DNA of 64,000 nucleotides from CAWCKS01 sp963796195 (GCA_963796195.1 CAWCKS010000004.1:168885-232884), one strand, 5' to 3'; numbered from the stretch's first letter, positions 36,448 to 45,499 are shown. Made by a program: numbers and translations. The notes: generated from the letters alone by a model not told the origin.

Positions 36448-36484
36448 CTGTCTGCCGCAGAACTCGCCTAAGCGTAGGTAAGCC

Positions 36485-37411
36485 CTAGCGATCGGGGAAT
36501 TCCAGCCCCATCTCGCGATAACGCTCGGGATCATCGCCCCAGTTTTCGCGGACCTTCACGAACAGGAACAGGTGCACCGTCCGCTCGAGGATTTCCGACA
36601 GTTCTTTCCGCGAATCCGCGCCGATCGCCTTGATCGTGGCGCCACCCTTGCCCAGCACGATTTTTCGCTGGCTGTCGCGCTCGACAAAGATCGTCTGTTC
36701 GATGCGCACCGAACCGTCCTTGCGTTCGTTCCAGCTCGTGGTTTCGACCGTCGACTGGTACGGCAGTTCCTGGTGCAGCTTGCGATAGATCTTCTCGCGG
36801 GTGACTTCGGCGGCGAGATAGCGTTCGGGCGCGTCGGAAATCTGGTCTTCCGGATAGAGAAACGGCCCCTCCGGCATCGCCGTCGCCATCGCCGCGCGAA
36901 GGTCGGCCACCCCGTCACCTGACAATGCCGAGATCATGAAGGTGCGCGCGAATGCCAACCGCTCGTTGGCGGCCTTCGTAAGGCCGAGCAATGTTTCGCG
37001 CGCAACCGTGTCGACCTTGTTGATCACGAGAAACAGCGGTCGGCCCGATGGGCGGATCTGCGTCATGACACCCAAGGCTTCGTCATCGAGCCCGCGCTTC
37101 GCATCCAGCATCACGCAGACGAGATCGGCATCGTGCGCCCCGCTCCACGCCGCCGACACCATGGCACGATCGAGCCGTCGCTTCGGCACAAAGATGCCCG
37201 GCGTATCGACCAGGACAATCTGGGCATGACCCTCCATGGCGATGCCGCGAAGCAGCGCCCGCGTCGTCTGCACCTTGCTCGAGACGATCGAGATCTTCGA
37301 GCCGACCAGGGCATTGACCAGCGTCGATTTGCCGACATTGGGCGCGCCGATCAGGGCGACAAACCCGCACCGGGTCGCGCCCGGCTGAGCGGTCGCTTCA
37401 TGCTCAACCAT
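36485..37411 (-). CDS. era: GTPase Era
   Basis: Era is a ribosome-assembly GTPase that binds the 3' end of 16S rRNA. The 308-residue protein has G1 GAPNVGKSTL, G3 DTPGIF, G4 NKVD and the C-terminal KH domain with KIVLGKGGATIKAIGADSRKEL. The start overlaps the rnc stop by 8 bp, so rnc and era are coupled, as in most proteobacteria. Confidence 0.97.
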   Translation of the reverse strand: MVEHEATAQPGATRCGFVALIGAPNVGKSTLVNALVGSKISIVSSKVQTTRALLRGIAMEGHAQIVLVDTPGIFVPKRRLDRAMVSAAWSGAHDADLVCVMLDAKRGLDDEALGVMTQIRPSGRPLFLVINKVDTVARETLLGLTKAANERLAFARTFMISALSGDGVADLRAAMATAMPEGPFLYPEDQISDAPERYLAAEVTREKIYRKLHQELPYQSTVETTSWNERKDGSVRIEQTIFVERDSQRKIVLGKGGATIKAIGADSRKELSEILERTVHLFLFVKVRENWGDDPERYREMGLEFPDR

Positions 37412-38243
37412 CGATGCCGCTCGCCACGCCCTCGCGCGTCAACAGTTCGAGGGCGGCTGCCTTTTCCGCGGCGCGCTTGCTGCTACCGATGCCCTCAGCC
37501 GGTTTCAAACCCGGCAGGACAACCTCGATGCGGAAGCGTGGATCGTGGTGTGGACCGGTTCGCTCGACCTCGCGATAGGTCGGTGTCGGCAGGCCCCGGC
37601 CCTGCGCCCACTCCTGCAGCACGGTCTTGGGATCGCGCAACGCGCGCATCGGCTTGCGCAGGCGGCCGCTCCACGCCCGCTCGACAAATTCGGCCGCTGC
37701 CTGATAGCCGCCGTCGATGAAGATTGCGCCGATCACCGCCTCGCAAATGTCGCCAAGCACGGACTTGCGCAAGCGCTCCGGCGCGCCGACCGCGCCAAGC
37801 TTGATACCCTCATCAAGGCCCAGCGTTCGCGCGACGTCTGCACAGGTTTCCCGTCGCACGAGATCGGCGAGACGCTTCGACAGTTCGCCTTCGTCGCCCT
37901 GCGGGAAGGCGCGGAACAGCATGTCGGAGACGGCCAGACCGAGCACGTGATCGCCGAGGAATTCGAGCCGCTGATAGCTCGCGGTCCGATCGGTCGGCGA
38001 CTTCAGGGCCGAGACGTGCGTCAGCGCCGAGGCGAACAGCGCAGGATCGGCGAAGCTGTAGCCGATCCGAGCCTCGATATCCTTCGAAACCGTCTTCGTG
38101 GCAGACTTGGTGGAAGATTTGCGCCCGGTCTTGCGCGCCTTCCTGGCCGCAGCCTTGCGCTGCGGCTTTTCGGCGGGCTCTACCGGTGCCTGGCCGTCAC
38201 CGCTTTGGTTGTTCTTGAGATCAGTGGTCAATTCATCGGTCAT
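37404..38243 (-). CDS. rnc: Ribonuclease III
   Basis: RNase III cleaves double-stranded RNA in rRNA and mRNA processing. After an unusual Lys/Ala-rich N-terminal extension (residues about 15-45, including KAAARKARKTGRKSSTKSATK), the catalytic signature RLEFLGDHVLGLAVSDMLF and the second acidic site GDICEAVIGAIFIDGG are present, followed by a C-terminal dsRNA-binding domain. The ATG at 38243 overlaps the lepB stop codon (ATGA). The basic extension is longer than in E. coli RNase III. Confidence 0.95.
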   Translation of the reverse strand: MTDELTTDLKNNQSGDGQAPVEPAEKPQRKAAARKARKTGRKSSTKSATKTVSKDIEARIGYSFADPALFASALTHVSALKSPTDRTASYQRLEFLGDHVLGLAVSDMLFRAFPQGDEGELSKRLADLVRRETCADVARTLGLDEGIKLGAVGAPERLRKSVLGDICEAVIGAIFIDGGYQAAAEFVERAWSGRLRKPMRALRDPKTVLQEWAQGRGLPTPTYREVERTGPHHDPRFRIEVVLPGLKPAEGIGSSKRAAEKAAALELLTREGVASGIDG

Positions 38244-38998
38244 CGCACGATCGAAAACAGCCAATTCCACCGTACCGCGAACGGCCAGCGCCAGATCTGC
38301 CAGGCGTGCTCACCTTCCGCGATCGAAAAGAAGATCATTTGCGCACGGCCGATCAGGTTTTCGCGCGGTACGTAGCCGACCGCCGACAGCACCCGGCTGT
38401 CGGTCGAGTTATCGCGGTTGTCGCCCATCATGAAGAAGTTGCCCGCGGGCACCGTGTAGACCGGGGTATTGTCGTAGAAGCCGTTGTCGACGCAATCCAG
38501 CAACTCGTAACTGACGCCGTTCGGCAACGTCTCTTTCCAGCGCTTGACGCGCGCCATCGCCTCCGACCCGCAAGGGTCCTCGCCAACGAAATCGGACAAC
38601 CGCTCGCGCACCACGGGCTGATCGTTGATGTAGAGCAGTCCTTCCCGCATCTGGATGCGGTCGCCGGGCAGGCCGATCACACGCTTGATGTAATCGGTCG
38701 AGTCGTCCTTCGGCAGCCGAAACACAACGATGTCGCCGCGATTGGGATCAGAGCCAAAGATGCGGCCGGAGAACAAATTCGGCGAAAATGAAATCGAGTA
38801 GTGGCTGTAGCCGTACGAATACTTCGAGACGAACAGGTAGTCGCCGACCAGGAGCGTCGCCTTCATCGAGCCCGACGGGATGTTGAAAGGCTGGAACAGC
38901 ATGGTGCGGATGACCACCGCGATGATGAGCGCGTGAATAATGACGCGGATGGTCTCGCCGACGCCGCTTTCCGTTTTCGTGTTCAGGTTGACGCTCAT
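38240..38998 (-). CDS. lepB: Signal peptidase I
   Basis: LepB removes signal peptides at the inner-membrane surface. The 252-residue protein has one N-terminal membrane helix (VIIHALIIAVVIRTMLF), the catalytic Ser in IPSGSMKATLLVGD, the general-base Lys in DYIKRVIGLPGDRI and the C-terminal box FMMGDNRDNSTDSR. The ATG at 38998 (MSVNLNTKTES) gives the normal length. It follows acpS and is coupled to rnc. Confidence 0.95.
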   Translation of the reverse strand: MSVNLNTKTESGVGETIRVIIHALIIAVVIRTMLFQPFNIPSGSMKATLLVGDYLFVSKYSYGYSHYSISFSPNLFSGRIFGSDPNRGDIVVFRLPKDDSTDYIKRVIGLPGDRIQMREGLLYINDQPVVRERLSDFVGEDPCGSEAMARVKRWKETLPNGVSYELLDCVDNGFYDNTPVYTVPAGNFFMMGDNRDNSTDSRVLSAVGYVPRENLIGRAQMIFFSIAEGEHAWQIWRWPFAVRWNWLFSIVR

Positions 38999-39133
38999 CG
39001 CTATTCCACTGTTCGACGACGACGGACTTGTAAACGGTTGTTCCAAAACGCGCAATGAACGCCAAAAAGCGCGGTTTTGCGGCCCACGCGGTCCCCCGGG
39101 CCCGCCGACTGTGAGGGGAAAATACCCTGTTTT

Positions 39134-39562
39134 TCAGGTCTCGCCGGCTTTGCCTGCGGCGACCGCCGAAATTATCACGAAGGCTTGAGCGAGCGGCCAA
39201 TCATCGGTGATCGAGAGGTCGATTTGCGCGATGTGACCTGGTGGGGTCAACTTGTTGAGTCGCGCGAGCGCCCCGCCGGTGAGCTTCATTGACGGTCGCC
39301 CGCCGGGAAGGTTGACCACGCCCATGTCGCGCCACCATACCCCCTGCCGGATGCCGGTACCCAAGGCCTTCGAGCATGCTTCCTTGGCGGCAAAGCGCTT
39401 GGCGTAAGTCGCGACGACGTTCTTGTGGTTCCTCGCCCGGCGTTCGGCTCTGGCACGCTCGGCATCGGTAAAGATCCGGCCGAGGAACCGCTCGCCGTGG
39501 CGCTCGATCACCTTCTCCACGCGGCGGATGTCGATGAGGTCCGAGCCGATGCCAATGATCAT
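39134..39562 (-). CDS. acpS: Holo-ACP synthase
   Basis: AcpS transfers phosphopantetheine from CoA to acyl carrier protein. The 142-residue protein has the start IIGIGSDLIDIRRVEKVIERHGERFLGRIFT with the Mg-binding Asp, and RFAAKEACSKALGTG with the conserved Glu. It overlaps the pdxJ stop by 4 bp. The pdxJ-acpS-lepB order is the standard alphaproteobacterial arrangement. Confidence 0.96.
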   Translation of the reverse strand: MIIGIGSDLIDIRRVEKVIERHGERFLGRIFTDAERARAERRARNHKNVVATYAKRFAAKEACSKALGTGIRQGVWWRDMGVVNLPGGRPSMKLTGGALARLNKLTPPGHIAQIDLSITDDWPLAQAFVIISAVAAGKAGET

Positions 39563-40320
39563 GCGGACCCTGCGGCGGCGCGGCCGCGATCCATCGCCAA
39601 GCGCATGGTGTGAATGGACTCGGCAAGGCCGACGTAAATCGCTTCACCCACCAGGAAGTGGCCGATATTCAGTTCGACGATTTGCGGAAGCGAGGCGATT
39701 TTCTCCGCGGTCATGTAGTCGAGGCCGTGGCCGGCATGAACCTCCAGCCCGCCCTCTTTCGCAAGCCTTGCACCGGCAACGATGCGCTGCCATTCGCGTT
39801 GGGCCAAAGCCTCGTGTCCCTCGACCACCGCGTCGCACCACGCGCCGGTGTGAATCTCGATGACCGGCGACCGCACGCGGATGGCCGCCTCGATCTGTGC
39901 GGGATCAGCGCCGATGAAGAGCGAGACGCGAATGCCGGCCTCGGTAAAGCGCGCGATCAGCGGCGCTAAAACGTTCTGCTGCCTGACGACGTCGAGGCCG
40001 CCTTCGGTCGTGACTTCCTCGCGCCGTTCCGGCACGAGGCACACGGCATGCGGCTTGGTCGCCAGCGCAATTTTCACCATCTCGTCGGTGACGGCCATTT
40101 CGAAATTCAGCGGCTTTGAAATATCAGCCTTGAGGCGCGCCATATCCTCATCGCGGATGTGCCGGCGGTCCTCGCGCAGGTGTGCGGTGATGCCGTCGGC
40201 GCCGGCCTCGATCGCCGCGAGCGCCGCGCGCACCGGGTCGGGCCGCAAGCCGCCGCGGGCGTTCCTGACGGTTGCGACGTGATCGACATTGACGCCAAGG
40301 CGAAGCGGTGGAGCAGACAT
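39559..40320 (-). CDS. pdxJ: Pyridoxine 5'-phosphate synthase
   Basis: PdxJ closes the pyridine ring of vitamin B6 from deoxyxylulose phosphate and aminoacetone phosphate. The 253-residue TIM-barrel has the diagnostic start LGVNVDHVATVRNARGG, the EAGADGITAHLREDRRHI segment and the ELNIGHFLVGEAIYVGL phosphate-binding end. It follows relA/spoT by 27 bp and is coupled to acpS. Confidence 0.96.
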   Translation of the reverse strand: MSAPPLRLGVNVDHVATVRNARGGLRPDPVRAALAAIEAGADGITAHLREDRRHIRDEDMARLKADISKPLNFEMAVTDEMVKIALATKPHAVCLVPERREEVTTEGGLDVVRQQNVLAPLIARFTEAGIRVSLFIGADPAQIEAAIRVRSPVIEIHTGAWCDAVVEGHEALAQREWQRIVAGARLAKEGGLEVHAGHGLDYMTAEKIASLPQIVELNIGHFLVGEAIYVGLAESIHTMRLAMDRGRAAAGSA

Positions 40321-40347
40321 TAGGCGGAGTACCGAAGGGACAGGAAA

Positions 40348-42552
40348 TCAGCCATTGACGCGTTCGACTTGCGCGACAATGGCCTTGGCACGCAACTGCG
40401 AGATGATGCCGTTGAGATGCTTGAGATCGTAGACCTCGAGGTCGACGGTAATCTCGGTGAAATCAGGCGATTTCCGGCTCATATGGATGTGATCGATATT
40501 GCCGTCGTGTTCGGCGATCACGGTCGCAAGCTGGGCAAGGCTGCCGGGCTCATTGACCTGCTGGATGAACAGCCGCGCCGGAAAGCGCTGCTGCGTCTCC
40601 GGATCGACATCCCAGCGCACGTCGAGCCAGCGCTGGGGCATGTCCTCGAATTCTTTCAGCGCCGGCGACTGGATCGGATAGATGGTGATGCCCTCGCCGG
40701 GGGTCACGATGCCGACAATGCGATCGCCCGGGACAGCGCCGCCATTCGGCGCAAAGCGCACCGGCAGATCGGAATTGATGCCGCGGATCGGAATTGGCGC
40801 GCTGCGTCGCCCGCCACCGTCGAGTGTCGCGGCCTTCGCCTTGCGAGGCGGTGTCGTGGCACCGACCCGCTCCTCGCGATAGTCGGGATACATCGCGCGG
40901 GCAACGTCAGACGCCTTCATCTCGCCACGGCCGACGGCGGCCATCACGTCGTCGATCGAAGCGCGCGCCAGCCGCGGCAGTGCACCCTTCAGCTTGTCAT
41001 CGGCATATTCCATCTTCGCGCGCTGGAACAGCCGCTCGACGATGCGCCGACCAAGTCCGGCATATTGCGTTCGGATCGCAGTGCGCGTTGCGCGACGGAT
41101 CGCTGCCCTCGCCTTTCCGGTCACCGCAAGTGACTCCCACGCCGCCGGTGGCGCCGATTGTGCGCGCGAGGTCATGATCTCGACCTCATCGCCATTCTGC
41201 AGTTCGGACGCGAGCGGCGCGAACTTGCCGTTGATCTTGCAGCCTACGGCGCTGGTGCCGACATCGGTATGAACGGCAAAGGCAAAGTCGATCGCGTTGG
41301 CCTTGCGCGGCAGCGCGATCAGCTTGCCCTTCGGGGTGAAGCAGAACACCTGGTCGTGGAACAATTCGAGCTTGGTGTGTTCCAGGAATTCTTCCGGGTT
41401 CGACCCGTCGGACAGTACGGCAATGGTGTGCCGCAGCCAGGCATAGGCGTTCGATTCGATCCTGAGCAGATCAGTCGGCGAGCCGATGCCATCCTTGTAC
41501 AGGGCGTGAGCCGCGATACCGTACTCGGCGATCCGGTTCATCTCCTCGGTTCGGATCTGCAGCTCGACGCGCTGATTGCCCGGCCCGATCACGGTTGTGT
41601 GGATCGAGCGATAGTCGTTTTGCTTGGGCGTCGAGATGTAGTCCTTGAAGCGCCCCGGGACGACCGGCCAGGCGGTGTGGACGACGCCAAGCGCTCGGTA
41701 GCAGTCCTCGAGCGCACCAACAATGACGCGGAAGCCGAAGATGTCGGAGAGCTGTTCGAACCCCACCGATTTTCTTTCCATCTTGGTCCAGATCGAGAAG
41801 ACGCGCTTGCGCCGGCCTGTGACCTGCGCCAGCAAGCCATGTTTCGCAAGGCTGGCCGAGAGTTGTGCCTCGATCTCGCTGATCAAATTCAGGTTCCGCT
41901 CGGTCAGCACCGTCAACCGCTCGGTAATCACCGCGTGAGCATCCGCATCGAGCTGCCGGAACGCGAGGTCCTCGAGCTCCTCGCGCATCTCCTGCATACC
42001 CATGCGGCCGGCGAGCGGCGCATAAATGTCGAGCGTCTCTTCGGCGATCCGCTGCCGCGACGCCGCCGGCACGAAATCCAGCGTGCGCATGTTGTGCAGG
42101 CGGTCGGCAAGCTTGACCAGCAACACGCGGACGTCGTCGGCGATCGCCAGCAGAAGTTTGCGGAGGTTCTCGGCCTGCTTGGCTTCCCGCGAGACCAGAT
42201 CGAGCTTCTTCAGCTTGGTCAGGCCCTCGACCAGCGCGCCGATTTCATGACCGAAAATCTGGTCGATCTCAGCGCGAGTTGCCTCGGTGTCCTCAATCGT
42301 GTCGTGCAGCAGAGCGGCGACGATGGTGGCATCATCGAGCTTGAGGTCCGTCAGGATCGCCGCGACCTCGAGCGGATGCGAAAAATAGGGGTCGCCGGAT
42401 GCCCGGGTCTGCTCGCCATGGGCGCGCATTGCATACACGTAGGCGCGATTGAGCAGATCCTCGTTGGTGTTCGGATTGTATGCACGGACCCGCTCGACCA
42501 GGTCGTATTGCCGCATCATGCGGCGGCCGGATCGCGGCGCGCTGCGCGGCAT
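40348..42552 (-). CDS. Bifunctional (p)ppGpp synthetase/hydrolase (Rsh)
   Basis: The single alphaproteobacterial RelA/SpoT homologue makes and degrades the stringent-response alarmone. Domains in order are: HD hydrolase (YFSHPLEVAAILTDLKLDD, LLHDTIEDT), RelA/SpoT synthetase (FSIWTKMERKSVGFEQLSDIFGFRVIV, KPKQNDYRSIHTTVIGP-like region), TGS (VFCFTPKGKLIALPRKANAIDFAFAVH) and a C-terminal ACT domain (NEPGSLAQLATVIAEHDGNI). The likely start is the ATG at 42552 or the MMRQYDL pair slightly downstream; an upstream ATG at 42627 is also in frame. Pairing with rpoZ is standard and fits ppGpp binding to omega. Confidence 0.94.
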   Translation of the reverse strand: MPRSAPRSGRRMMRQYDLVERVRAYNPNTNEDLLNRAYVYAMRAHGEQTRASGDPYFSHPLEVAAILTDLKLDDATIVAALLHDTIEDTEATRAEIDQIFGHEIGALVEGLTKLKKLDLVSREAKQAENLRKLLLAIADDVRVLLVKLADRLHNMRTLDFVPAASRQRIAEETLDIYAPLAGRMGMQEMREELEDLAFRQLDADAHAVITERLTVLTERNLNLISEIEAQLSASLAKHGLLAQVTGRRKRVFSIWTKMERKSVGFEQLSDIFGFRVIVGALEDCYRALGVVHTAWPVVPGRFKDYISTPKQNDYRSIHTTVIGPGNQRVELQIRTEEMNRIAEYGIAAHALYKDGIGSPTDLLRIESNAYAWLRHTIAVLSDGSNPEEFLEHTKLELFHDQVFCFTPKGKLIALPRKANAIDFAFAVHTDVGTSAVGCKINGKFAPLASELQNGDEVEIMTSRAQSAPPAAWESLAVTGKARAAIRRATRTAIRTQYAGLGRRIVERLFQRAKMEYADDKLKGALPRLARASIDDVMAAVGRGEMKASDVARAMYPDYREERVGATTPPRKAKAATLDGGGRRSAPIPIRGINSDLPVRFAPNGGAVPGDRIVGIVTPGEGITIYPIQSPALKEFEDMPQRWLDVRWDVDPETQQRFPARLFIQQVNEPGSLAQLATVIAEHDGNIDHIHMSRKSPDFTEITVDLEVYDLKHLNGIISQLRAKAIVAQVERVNG

Positions 42553-42719
42553 GGTCGCCCCCGGCGAGTGGGCAAGCTGCCCCGCCGTGGCCTCCATCTG
42601 CCTTACCCTGCGCCGTCCCTGGACCATTCAGCGACCATCGGCTGCGAGGAATTTCGCGTCGTTCACAGCTTGAAATATCGCTGTTATCCCCCAGCTTCGC
42701 AAGCAAACACGAAAAAGGT

Positions 42720-42757
42720 GAATAAAATTAAAGGTCCGGAGCGATGCCCCGGACCTT
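42720..42757 (-). terminator. Rho-independent terminator after rpoZ
   Basis: On the minus strand the 9-bp stem AAGGTCCGG/CCGGACCTT with a 9-nt loop is followed by TAATTTTATT. It lies 103 bp past the rpoZ stop, so rpoZ probably ends its own transcript and relA/spoT starts from a separate promoter. Confidence 0.75.
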
Positions 42758-42768
42758 CTTGAATTAGC

Positions 42769-42812
42769 GCATGTCCTGTTCGAAACCCGGCGTCCACTTT
42801 TCCGGGACATGC
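42769..42812. repeat. Intergenic hairpin repeat, copy 3
   Basis: Arms GCATGTCC and GGACATGC (10 bp if GC on either side is counted) enclose TTCGAAACCCGGCGTCCACTTTTCC. It lies between rpoZ and its terminator, so any rpoZ transcript should carry it. Confidence 0.75.
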
Positions 42813-42859
42813 GCGGGGTAAATTTCGCGCTGTCGAGGTGTGACGGAGGCGCGTCTGGC

Positions 42860-43252
42860 CTACTCTTCTTCCTCAGGCTGCTCATCCGGCGGCACGAGGC
42901 CTTCGAGGCCCTTCAGGAGCTCTTCTTCGGTCATCCGCTCCATCGCGACCTCGGTATCGTCGGCATCGACGCTGGCGCCGGCCGAGCCGATCAACGGCAC
43001 AGTGTCGGGCTCGGGCTCGTCGACCTCGACGAATTTCTGCAGCGAGTGGACCAGTTCTTCCTTCAGGTCCTCGGGCGAGATGGTCGTTTCGGCGATCTCG
43101 CGGAGCGACACGACCGGGTTCTTGTCGTTGTCGCGATCGATGGTGAGCTGCGAGCCGGACGAAATCATCCGCGCGCGGTGCGCAGCCAGCAATACGAGGT
43201 CAAATCGATTGGGGACCTTGTCGACACAGTCTTCAACGGTGACTCGCGCCAT
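42860..43252 (-). CDS. rpoZ: RNA polymerase omega subunit
   Basis: The 130-residue protein begins MARVTVEDCVDKVPNRFDLVLLAAHRAR, the omega signature, and has VSLREIAETTISPEDLKEELVHSLQ. A long acidic C-terminal tail (many Asp/Glu, ending PPDEQPEEEE) is typical of alphaproteobacteria. Omega helps assemble RNA polymerase and forms part of the ppGpp site. The ATG at 43252 is chosen over the in-frame upstream ATG because the family starts at ARVTVEDC. Confidence 0.96.
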   Translation of the reverse strand: MARVTVEDCVDKVPNRFDLVLLAAHRARMISSGSQLTIDRDNDKNPVVSLREIAETTISPEDLKEELVHSLQKFVEVDEPEPDTVPLIGSAGASVDADDTEVAMERMTEEELLKGLEGLVPPDEQPEEEE

Positions 43253-43600
43253 TGATCGAAAGCTCCAAAACAGCTCAAGGAATTTGGGATGGCCGCTAAG
43301 TATAGCGGCAATGCCGCTTTCGCAAGCACGAATTTCCAAATTCAGCCTTATCTTGGCTCAATTCGACGACCATTTTCGGGTCCGGGATCGGGTTCGCGAT
43401 CGTTCAGCCGGATGTATACAGCAACGCGTCGACCACCCCACGACCTCGAAGCTGAAGGGCCAAGAGGACGACCACAGAAATAAGTGATGCGATGTGATTT
43501 GCATAATCGCAGACGATGATTTTGACTTAAACGTTAGCGGGACTCGGATGCCGTGCCGCCAATAACCCAAACAAAACAAACAAAACATGAGACAGACTTA
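43253..43600. other. Gap between rpoZ and the NYN gene
   Basis: No gene is seen in this 348-bp divergent gap, which should hold both promoters. Just before the NYN start there is an unusual AC-rich leader (AACCCAAACAAAACAAAC) with short AACAAAAC repeats and no clear Shine-Dalgarno. Confidence 0.45.
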
Positions 43601-44245
43601 ATGACTTCCTCCACTCATAAGATTGCCCTGTTCATTGACGGTGCGAACCTTTACGCGACAGCGAAAACGCTGGGATTTGATATCGACTACAAGCGTTTGT
43701 TGCGCGAGTTCCAGGGTCGCGGCGAGCTTTTGCGCGCGTTCTATTACACAGCCGTGATCGAGGATCAGGAATATTCGTCGATCCGGCCCTTGATCGACTG
43801 GCTCGACTACAACGGCTACACCGTCGTCACCAAGGCGACCAAGGAATTCATCGACCAGACCGGCCGCCGCAAGATCAAAGGCAATATGGACATCGAGCTC
43901 GCGGTCGATGCCATGGAACTCGCCGAGCACATCGACGAAATGGTGTTGTTCTCCGGTGACGGCGATTTCCGTTCGCTGGTGGAAGCTGTGCAACGCCGCG
44001 GCGTGCGCGTCACCGTGATCTCGACAATCTCGACCCAGCCGCCCATGATCGCCGACGAGCTCCGCCGCCAGGCGGACGTCTTCGCCGATCTTGTCACCCT
44101 GCAGGCCAAGATCGGGCGCGATCCGGCGGAACGGAGCGAGCGGCCACCACGGGAGCCGCGCGAGCATCGTCACACGCCGCAGTTCCTGCAGAAGAGCACG
44201 ATTGCGCCGCGCGGCGGGGATGACGACGAGTTCGACGAGGATTAA
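43601..44245 (+). CDS. NYN-domain (LabA/DUF88) ribonuclease-like protein
   Basis: The 214-residue protein has the NYN/PIN-like fold markers: KIALFIDGANLYATAK (first Asp), KGNMDIELAVDAMELA (acidic pair) and VLFSGDGDFRSLVEAVQRRGVRVTVIS. Such proteins are predicted RNases acting on structured RNA. The C-terminus is a charged, disordered tail (ERSERPPREPREHRH ... DDDEFDED). The ATG at 43601 is preferred over an in-frame start 16 codons upstream. Its last 26 bases overlap the start of the uracil-DNA glycosylase gene. Confidence 0.88.
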   Translation: MTSSTHKIALFIDGANLYATAKTLGFDIDYKRLLREFQGRGELLRAFYYTAVIEDQEYSSIRPLIDWLDYNGYTVVTKATKEFIDQTGRRKIKGNMDIELAVDAMELAEHIDEMVLFSGDGDFRSLVEAVQRRGVRVTVISTISTQPPMIADELRRQADVFADLVTLQAKIGRDPAERSERPPREPREHRHTPQFLQKSTIAPRGGDDDEFDED

Positions 44246-44903
44246 GGCCAGGCCGGTGGACGCGGGCGCATCCGCGCCGTCCCCAAATCGCGATTGCCCA
44301 CTGTGCCCGCGCCTTGAGAGCTTTCGACTGGAGAATCGAAAGAAGCAGCCGGACTGGTTCAACGCGCCAGTTCCGGCCCTCGGTTCTGCCGACGCTGAGG
44401 TGCTGGTCGTTGGCCTTGCGCCGGGCCTGCAAGGCGCCAACCGCACAGGGCGCCCCTTCACCGGCGACTACGCCGGCGATCTGCTCTATTCCACCCTGCT
44501 CGACTACGGCTTCGCCGATGGCAAGTACGACGCACGGCCCGACGATGGGCTCGCGCTGCGCAACTGCCGGATCGCCAATGCCGTCCATTGCGTTCCCCCG
44601 CAGAACAAACCGCTGCCCCTGGAAATCAATACCTGCCGGCAATTCCTGATCGCACGCATTCAGGAAATGCCCAGGCTGCGTGCCATCGTCGCACTCGGCC
44701 GTATCGCTCATGACTCCACGGTGAAGGCACTGGGCTTATCGGCAGCACGCGCGCCGTTCACCCATGGCGCAGTGCATGAGGCCGGCAAGCTCAAGCTCTA
44801 CGACAGCTATCATTGCTCGCGCTACAACACGAACACCGGCGTCCTGACACCGGAGATGTTCAGGACGGTGTTTGCGCGCGTCCGCGCCGATTTGAACAAG
44901 TGA
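44220..44903 (+). CDS. Uracil-DNA glycosylase, family 5 (UdgB-like)
   Basis: The 227-residue protein has the family 4/5 active-site loop VVGLAPGLQGANRTGRPFTGDYAG, cysteines suitable for a 4Fe-4S cluster (CPLC at the start, NAVHC, NTC) and the late segment YNTNTGVLT. Family 5 enzymes remove uracil and deaminated bases from DNA. The ATG at 44220 lies inside the preceding NYN gene. In the C-terminal motif usually HPSxQN it reads HCSRYN, a small deviation that may affect uracil contact. Confidence 0.85.
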   Translation: MTTSSTRIKARPVDAGASAPSPNRDCPLCPRLESFRLENRKKQPDWFNAPVPALGSADAEVLVVGLAPGLQGANRTGRPFTGDYAGDLLYSTLLDYGFADGKYDARPDDGLALRNCRIANAVHCVPPQNKPLPLEINTCRQFLIARIQEMPRLRAIVALGRIAHDSTVKALGLSAARAPFTHGAVHEAGKLKLYDSYHCSRYNTNTGVLTPEMFRTVFARVRADLNK

Positions 44904-45488
44904 TTAGCGCGGATTGGCCCGGAGCCAGGCGAGCACGTCGCCAGCATTCCGGTCCGGCGGAAACACCGGATAGAACGCCTTTGTGATACGCCCGTCATCG
45001 ATGACAAGGGCGAGCCGCTTGATCAGGGCCTGGCCGGCAACCTGCATGGTCGGCAAACGCATTGCGCGCGTCAGCTCGAGCTTCTCATCCGAGAGGACCG
45101 CAAACGGCACGTGCAGGCGTTCGACCATCTCGCGCTGATACGCCGTCGACTGCGTCGACAGGCCAAAGACGCGCTGCGCTCCTGCTCCCTTCAGATCGGC
45201 GAACAGATCGCGGAACGAGCAGGTTTGCGGCGTGCAGCCGCGAGCGCCGGGAATCATGTCCCAGTCATCAACCAGCGACGCCTTGCCAGGCTGGCCGGTG
45301 CGCGGAAAGGCGAAGACAACGATCCGCCCTTTGAGCGAGGTGACTGTCACGGTCGTGCCGTCGGTCGCTGGAAGTGCGACTGCAGGAACCGTCGCGCCGG
45401 CCAAATGGCTGGCCGCTCCATCGTCGACAGGCGCCGGGATCGTCGACCAATCCACGTTGAGCAAGTTCTTCTCTGTCATTGTGCTCAT
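44904..45488 (-). CDS. Peroxiredoxin (AhpC/TSA-type)
   Basis: The 194-residue thioredoxin-fold protein has the peroxidatic segment DDWDMIPGARGCTPQTCSFRD, with two cysteines four residues apart, as in atypical two-Cys or PrxQ-like enzymes. LKGRIVVFAFPRTGQPGK precedes it. It would reduce peroxides with thioredoxin. The ATG at 45488 (MSTMTEKNLL) is preferred. It overlaps nothing and lies 11 bp from smpB, same strand. Confidence 0.85.
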   Translation of the reverse strand: MSTMTEKNLLNVDWSTIPAPVDDGAASHLAGATVPAVALPATDGTTVTVTSLKGRIVVFAFPRTGQPGKASLVDDWDMIPGARGCTPQTCSFRDLFADLKGAGAQRVFGLSTQSTAYQREMVERLHVPFAVLSDEKLELTRAMRLPTMQVAGQALIKRLALVIDDGRITKAFYPVFPPDRNAGDVLAWLRANPR

Positions 45489-45499
45489 GGTTTCATCCG

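Noticed and set aside
41158..42762. Long open frame (534 codons) opposite the Rsh gene
   Set aside because: Antisense artefact of codon bias in a conserved gene.
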